A stretch of 36,371 nt of DNA from Proteiniphilum sp. UBA4084 (GTDB lineage: Bacteria > Bacteroidota > Bacteroidia > Bacteroidales > Dysgonomonadaceae), in contig DFYK01000041.1 of the NCBI GenBank assembly GCA_002383605.1, positions 1-36,371 on the forward strand, in the 5' to 3' direction. A program made the position numbers and the translations under genes. Under the pieces are notes generated by a model that searched no databases, was not told the DNA's origin, and saw nothing but the letters and a program-made list of their open reading frames with translations. This document shows, piece by piece, positions 32,340 through 36,371 of the stretch (position 1 is its first letter; each line of letters opens with the position of its first letter).

Positions 32340-33449
32340 ATGATTCAAAACGATTTACCTGCCATTTTCCGTGACTATAATCCATTAGAAGATAAAATGC
32401 TCTCCCTCATTGACAACGATGGACATGTGATGAACCAGAAGTATATGCCCTTGTTGGATGATGATACCATTATAAATGCCTATAAACAGATGTATTATGA
32501 GCGGATGGCCGATGAAATGGCCATATCCTATCAACGCCAGGGACGTATGTATACGTATACGCCCAATCTGGGGCAGGAAGCCATTCATATTGCTGCCGGC
32601 ATGCACATCAGGGAGGAGGACTGGCTGGTGCCGGCCTTTCGTGAGATGGGTACCCTGCTGGCGAAAGGGGCGACCATGAAAGAGATGTTTCTCTTTTATC
32701 TGGGAAACGAGCGCGGGGGCAGTTTTCAAAATGCCAACCATACGTTGCCGATTGCCATTTCTATCGGTACCCAATTACATCATGCTACCGGTATTGGATA
32801 TTCCGTAAAATACCGGAAAAAGAATGAAGCTGTCTTCACCTTTATCGGCGACGGGGGTACGTCGGAAGGCGACTTCAGCGAAGCGTTGAATTTTGCAGGC
32901 GTGTGGCAGGTGCCTGTCGTTTTTACCATTCAGAATAACCAGTACGCCATCTCGGTACCGGTAAAGTCACAGACCAAATCGGTCAATCTCGCCGTGAAGT
33001 CGGTCGCCTTTGGCATACCGGGTATCAAAGTAGACGGGAACGATTTCTTTGCCATGTATCAGGCCTATCAGACCGCTGCGACGTATGCCCTGGCCGGCAG
33101 AGGGCCGGTGTTGATTGAAGCATTTACCTATCGGCTGGGAGCACACACGACTTCCGACGATCCGACCAAATACCGCAAAAAGGAGGAAGAGACGGAGTGG
33201 GGACTGACCGATCCGTTGATGAGGCTGAGACGATATATGGAGAAAAAAGGAATCTGGAACATTGATATAGAAAAGCTGACAGAAGAATACAAACAACAAA
33301 TCAACGCGCAGTTCCTCGATGCGGAACAAAATAAGAGTTATCCGTATAGCGAGGTGTTCGCGAATATGTACTCCGAAATGCCGGATGATTTAAAGAGACA
33401 GATGTCGGAATACGAACAATACATAAGCTGGAAGGAGAACAGGAGATGA
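32340..33449 (+). CDS. 2-oxoacid dehydrogenase E1 component, alpha subunit (pyruvate dehydrogenase type)
   Basis: A 369-residue thiamine-diphosphate enzyme subunit, full length for the Bacillus PdhA-like family. The ThDP motif is GDGGTSEGDFSEALNFAG ending in NNQYAIS. The phosphorylation-loop-equivalent region RLGAHTTSDDPTKYR is conserved. It decarboxylates a 2-oxoacid, and with E1-beta and E2 forms acyl-CoA; pyruvate is the best guess, with branched-chain oxoacids or acetoin possible alternatives. It overlaps E1-beta by 4 bp (ATGA). The 104-bp upstream gap has a short palindrome GAATTTAAAATTC at ~32308 but no perfect -7 element. Confidence 0.92.
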   Translation: MIQNDLPAIFRDYNPLEDKMLSLIDNDGHVMNQKYMPLLDDDTIINAYKQMYYERMADEMAISYQRQGRMYTYTPNLGQEAIHIAAGMHIREEDWLVPAFREMGTLLAKGATMKEMFLFYLGNERGGSFQNANHTLPIAISIGTQLHHATGIGYSVKYRKKNEAVFTFIGDGGTSEGDFSEALNFAGVWQVPVVFTIQNNQYAISVPVKSQTKSVNLAVKSVAFGIPGIKVDGNDFFAMYQAYQTAATYALAGRGPVLIEAFTYRLGAHTTSDDPTKYRKKEEETEWGLTDPLMRLRRYMEKKGIWNIDIEKLTEEYKQQINAQFLDAEQNKSYPYSEVFANMYSEMPDDLKRQMSEYEQYISWKENRR

Positions 33450-34423
33450 GTGTGATGACCATGGTGAAAGCGATAAATAACGCACTGGATATCAAATTGA
33501 AAGAAGATGAAGGTGTTGTCATTTACGGCGAAGATGTGGGTGTGGAAGGAGGTGTTTTTCGTGTGACCGAGGGATTGCAGAAGAAATACGGTGTGGAGCG
33601 GGTCTTTGACTCGCCTCTGGCAGAGTCAGGCATTGTGGGTACTGCGCTCGGAATGGCCATATCGGGACTCAGGCCGATCGTGGAACTACAGTTTGAAGGG
33701 TTCACCTATCCTGCTTTTAACCAGATCGCTTCAAACGTGTCGCGGATGCAAAACCGATCCCGTAGAAAATACAACGTACCCATGGTGATCCGCTTCCCTT
33801 ACGGTGGGGGAATTAATGCGCTGGAACATCATTCCGACAGTCCAGAGGCACTTTATGCCCATATCCCCGGGCTCAAAGTGGTGGTGCCCTCAACACCCTA
33901 TGATGCAAAAGGGTTGCTGATATCGGCCATTGAGAGCAACGATCCGGTGGTCTTCATGGAACCCAAACGGATTTACCGGGCCATTAAACAGGAGGTGCCG
34001 GACGAAAAGTACAGCCTGCCGCTTGGGAAGGCCAAGGTAATTCACGATGGTTCCGACGTGACCGTCGTCGCCTTTGGTGCGTTGATCCGGGAATGTCAGA
34101 AAGCCATTGCCTTGGCCGAGGAGGCGGGCATCTCGGTAGAACTGATTGATTTGCGTACCATCTATCCCATCGACAGGGAGACGATTCGCAATTCGGTACG
34201 GAAAACAGGCCGGATGGTCGTGGTCGCCGAGTCACATGAATCGTTCAGCGTGGGGTCGGAACTGATCGCCATCGCCAACGAAGAAGCATTCCTCTACCTG
34301 GAGGCTCCCCCCCGCAGGGTGATGGGTTTCGATACCATCGTTCCGCTGGCTCAGGGTGAGAAGTATTTTATCATTCCACCGGAGCGAATTTTTTACGAAA
34401 TAGAGAAAACATTCAATTTTTAA
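33446..34423 (+). CDS. 2-oxoacid dehydrogenase E1 component, beta subunit
   Basis: A 325-residue transketolase-like beta subunit that shares the ThDP site with E1-alpha. Signatures are YGEDVGVEGGVFRVTEGL, DSPLAESGIVGTALGMA, VIRFPYGGGINALEHHSDSP and VVAESHESFSVGSE. The start codon is preceded by AGGAG, one of the few Shine-Dalgarno-like sites in the window, and overlaps the E1-alpha stop (ATGA). It lies 47 bp before E2, in the same operon. Confidence 0.94.
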   Translation: MSVMTMVKAINNALDIKLKEDEGVVIYGEDVGVEGGVFRVTEGLQKKYGVERVFDSPLAESGIVGTALGMAISGLRPIVELQFEGFTYPAFNQIASNVSRMQNRSRRKYNVPMVIRFPYGGGINALEHHSDSPEALYAHIPGLKVVVPSTPYDAKGLLISAIESNDPVVFMEPKRIYRAIKQEVPDEKYSLPLGKAKVIHDGSDVTVVAFGALIRECQKAIALAEEAGISVELIDLRTIYPIDRETIRNSVRKTGRMVVVAESHESFSVGSELIAIANEEAFLYLEAPPRRVMGFDTIVPLAQGEKYFIIPPERIFYEIEKTFNF

Positions 34424-34470
34424 TCCGGCTATTGCAGGTTTCAACATCATATTACAAAAAAGAATTTCTG

Positions 34471-35775
34471 ATGAGGTATACATTTAATTTCCCCGATTTA
34501 GGTGAAGGACTCGAAGAAGGAACCATCCTGGAATGGTACGTCGCCGAAGGACAACAGGTAAAGGAAGGTGATCCGCTTGTACAGATGGAGACCGACAAGG
34601 TGGTGGCCGACATCCCATCGCCCCGGCAGGGTGTGATTGCACTGCTGCATGGCAGCGTGGGTGATGTGATAAAAGTGGGTTCACCGCTTGTGGAGATTGA
34701 GACCGAAGCTGCCGGTGGCGTACAGGAAAGTCATCAGCCGGAAGAGAAGAAAGATAATGTGATCACCGAACCTGTTTCCGAGCCGGAAGAAGACGCCGGT
34801 GCGGTGGTGGGAACCATGGAGGTGGCCGAGAAAGATGCCATCTTGCCCGAAAGCATTGAAGGTACAAAAGAGGGTGATGCTTCGTTGAATGTGCCGTCAC
34901 GCAAGGCACTGGCCACACCGGTTGCCAGGGCCATGGCCAAAGAAATGGGAATTGACATCAACAACGTGTCGGGTAGCGGCCCCTCGGGAAGAGTGAAAAG
35001 CGAAGATATTCTGAATTTCAAAACCGGAATACAGGGAGCTGCCCCCACCCAGCCAGGCAAAGCAACAGCTGCGGAAGATGTGACCTATCTTCCTTTGACC
35101 CAGATCCGAAAGACTATAGCCAGAAACATGCTTCATGCCAAACACAATGCCGCCCACATGTCGGTTTTTGAAGAAGTGGAGATATCAGGATTAATGGCTG
35201 TGAGAGACCGATATAAACAAAAGTTTGCAGATAAGGGAGTGAAACTGACCTATCTGGCCTTTATCGTGAAGGCCGTGGCGATGGCACTGAAGAAACACCC
35301 GCAGCTCAATTCACAGATCGATACCGAAAATAACCGGATGATTGTCTGTAACCGATACCACATCGGCATTGCAGTGGATGCTCCCGACGGGCTTGTGGTA
35401 CCGGTCATTCGGGATGCCGACCGGCTGTCGATCTTCCGGATAGCGCAGCTGATCAGCGAGCTGGCTGACAAAGCCAGGAAGCGAAAGCTGACACTCGACG
35501 AGATGAAAGAGGGTACTTTCTCCATTACCAGCTTTGGCTCCATTGGTGGTATTTTTGCCACACCCGTACTCAACTACCCCCAGGCAGGTATATTGGGGAT
35601 CGGAAGAATATTGCAGACACCCATTGTAAAAGACGATGAAATTGTGATCGGTCATATCATGCCGCTTTCACTCTCCGTGGATCACCGCATCGTGGACGGC
35701 GGTGAAACAACCCGTTTTATTTATCATGTAATGGAATATCTGACCGACCCCATCTCATTTTTAATGGAAGAATAG
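34471..35775 (+). CDS. 2-oxoacid dehydrogenase E2 component, dihydrolipoamide acyltransferase
   Basis: A 434-residue E2 core protein. One N-terminal lipoyl domain has the lipoylated Lys43 (METDKVVADIPS). An acidic Glu/Pro-rich linker follows, then the peripheral-subunit-binding domain (PSRKALATPVARAMAKEMGI) and the catalytic domain ending with His405 and Asp409 in LSVDHRIVDGG. A single lipoyl domain is common outside enterobacteria. Start is ATG at 34471; the in-frame TTG at 34432 gives a non-conserved extension. No dihydrolipoamide dehydrogenase (E3) gene follows in this window, although the binding domain for E3 is present. Confidence 0.94.
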   Translation: MRYTFNFPDLGEGLEEGTILEWYVAEGQQVKEGDPLVQMETDKVVADIPSPRQGVIALLHGSVGDVIKVGSPLVEIETEAAGGVQESHQPEEKKDNVITEPVSEPEEDAGAVVGTMEVAEKDAILPESIEGTKEGDASLNVPSRKALATPVARAMAKEMGIDINNVSGSGPSGRVKSEDILNFKTGIQGAAPTQPGKATAAEDVTYLPLTQIRKTIARNMLHAKHNAAHMSVFEEVEISGLMAVRDRYKQKFADKGVKLTYLAFIVKAVAMALKKHPQLNSQIDTENNRMIVCNRYHIGIAVDAPDGLVVPVIRDADRLSIFRIAQLISELADKARKRKLTLDEMKEGTFSITSFGSIGGIFATPVLNYPQAGILGIGRILQTPIVKDDEIVIGHIMPLSLSVDHRIVDGGETTRFIYHVMEYLTDPISFLMEE

Positions 35776-35816
35776 TTTTTTTAAGGGAATACAAATGTCA
35801 TGAACTAAAAAAAATG

Positions 35817-35824
35817 TAAATTTG
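35817..35824 (+). promoter_or_regulatory. -7 promoter element of the last gene
   Basis: TAAATTTG is a perfect TAnnTTTG, 38 bases before the ATG at 35863. It separates this gene from the dehydrogenase operon. Confidence 0.5.
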
Positions 35825-35862
35825 TCGAAAGACAGTTATTCAATTTTTTTATTTTTTTTTTC

Positions 35863-36371
35863 ATGAAACAAGTATACCTTATAATTTTTGTCCTTTTTTT
35901 TCTGTGTAACTTTACCCAGATATCTTGTCAGACTTCCCCCGATAAAGGAGACTTTACGGACGAAACCCAGTCAACATCCAAAAAAGGGACACCCTCTCAG
36001 GATGATATTCAAAAATTTATTGCAAACGGGTGGGTCCGTTACAGCGATTTTGGAGCCAAAGGCGACGGGAAGACCGATGACATGGCGGCGATTGTGGCAA
36101 CTCATGCATTCGCGAATCAGCACAACCTGACCGTAAAAGGCGACGACAAGGCTACGTACTATATCGGTGCGAAAAAACTGGCGGCTGACGTCCGGACAAA
36201 CACTGATTTTGGTACTGCTGCATTCATCATCGACGATACCCAAGTGGAAGACCGAAATGCGCATATTTTTTCGGTCAACTCGGACAAACAGTCATTTAAA
36301 CCCACCAATGTTACTTCATTGAAAAGGAACCAACAAAAGTTGGATATTTCACTGCCAGGTTCTTGCCTCGT
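35863..36371 (+). CDS. Exported pectate-lyase-superfamily protein, N-terminal part (cut by window edge)
   Basis: About 169 codons are visible, open to the edge. A hydrophobic leader is followed by TQISCQTSP, a plausible lipobox with Cys23, so it may be a surface lipoprotein. After a polar linker, the sequence WVRYSDFGAKGDGKTDD is the classic start of right-handed beta-helix proteins of the pectate_lyase_3 / glycoside hydrolase 28 / phage tail-spike type. The substrate cannot be judged from the N-terminus. It fits a polysaccharide-degrading lifestyle. Confidence 0.82.
   Translation, partial: MKQVYLIIFVLFFLCNFTQISCQTSPDKGDFTDETQSTSKKGTPSQDDIQKFIANGWVRYSDFGAKGDGKTDDMAAIVATHAFANQHNLTVKGDDKATYYIGAKKLAADVRTNTDFGTAAFIIDDTQVEDRNAHIFSVNSDKQSFKPTNVTSLKRNQQKLDISLPGSCL

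Noticed and set aside
1..36371. tRNA, rRNA or classical riboswitch genes
   Set aside because: Reading the gaps on both strands I saw no cloverleaf, rRNA or known riboswitch core; a covariance-model scan would be needed to exclude small RNAs.

Overview
The window looks like a chromosome segment from an anaerobic or microaerobic member of the Bacteroidales. My best guess is Dysgonomonadaceae (a Proteiniphilum or Petrimonas-like organism), based only on remembered protein resemblance. Supporting signs are perfect Bacteroidetes -7 promoter elements (TAnnTTTG) upstream of many genes, almost no Shine-Dalgarno sequences, a TonB-dependent receptor remnant, an UpxY-type NusG paralogue, a PIN-PhoH protein, an A-type flavodiiron protein and meso-diaminopimelate dehydrogenase.

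Layout. Positions 1-12,400 are a conserved housekeeping block: the start of an ABC-F ATPase, a DEAD-box helicase and a cold-shock-domain protein, histidyl-tRNA synthetase, PIN-PhoH, a secreted M3 peptidase, diaminopimelate dehydrogenase, lgt, a flavodiiron protein and nagB. Most intergenic gaps of this block carry an unusual degenerate heptanucleotide repeat (NNNTCAG)n. Positions 12,400-22,567 hold a small GNAT, an esterase, a secreted phosphoesterase/PQQ-propeller protein, an AddA-like helicase-nuclease with a SUI1-like protein, a nucleoside kinase and mnmE.

Positions 22,553-25,900 are accessory DNA. The last bases of mnmE recur about 2 kb downstream, and each copy is followed by a ~218-bp strongly palindromic repeat. 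Between them lies a two-gene AbiEi/AbiEii toxin-antitoxin (phage defence) operon with no integrase. The 3' end of mnmE is a known island attachment site in other bacteria, so this looks like a minimal or decayed island. Beyond it lie a broken HMA-CDF metal transporter with two in-frame TAA codons and the C-terminal end of a TonB-dependent receptor.

Positions 26,219-32,240 contain a FrnE-type thiol oxidoreductase, a TehB-like methyltransferase, a lone UpxY-like antiterminator directly followed by a UmuD/UmuC-type mutagenic polymerase pair, two L,D-transpeptidase-family proteins and an AhpD-like pseudogene that lost its CxxC centre. Positions 32,340-35,775 encode E1-alpha, E1-beta and E2 of a 2-oxoacid dehydrogenase complex with no E3 alongside. 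The window ends inside a secreted pectate-lyase-like protein.

The most unusual items are the heptad repeat family with apparent start and end words, the att-flanked AbiE mini-island with its paired palindromic repeats, and the cluster of freshly broken genes next to it.
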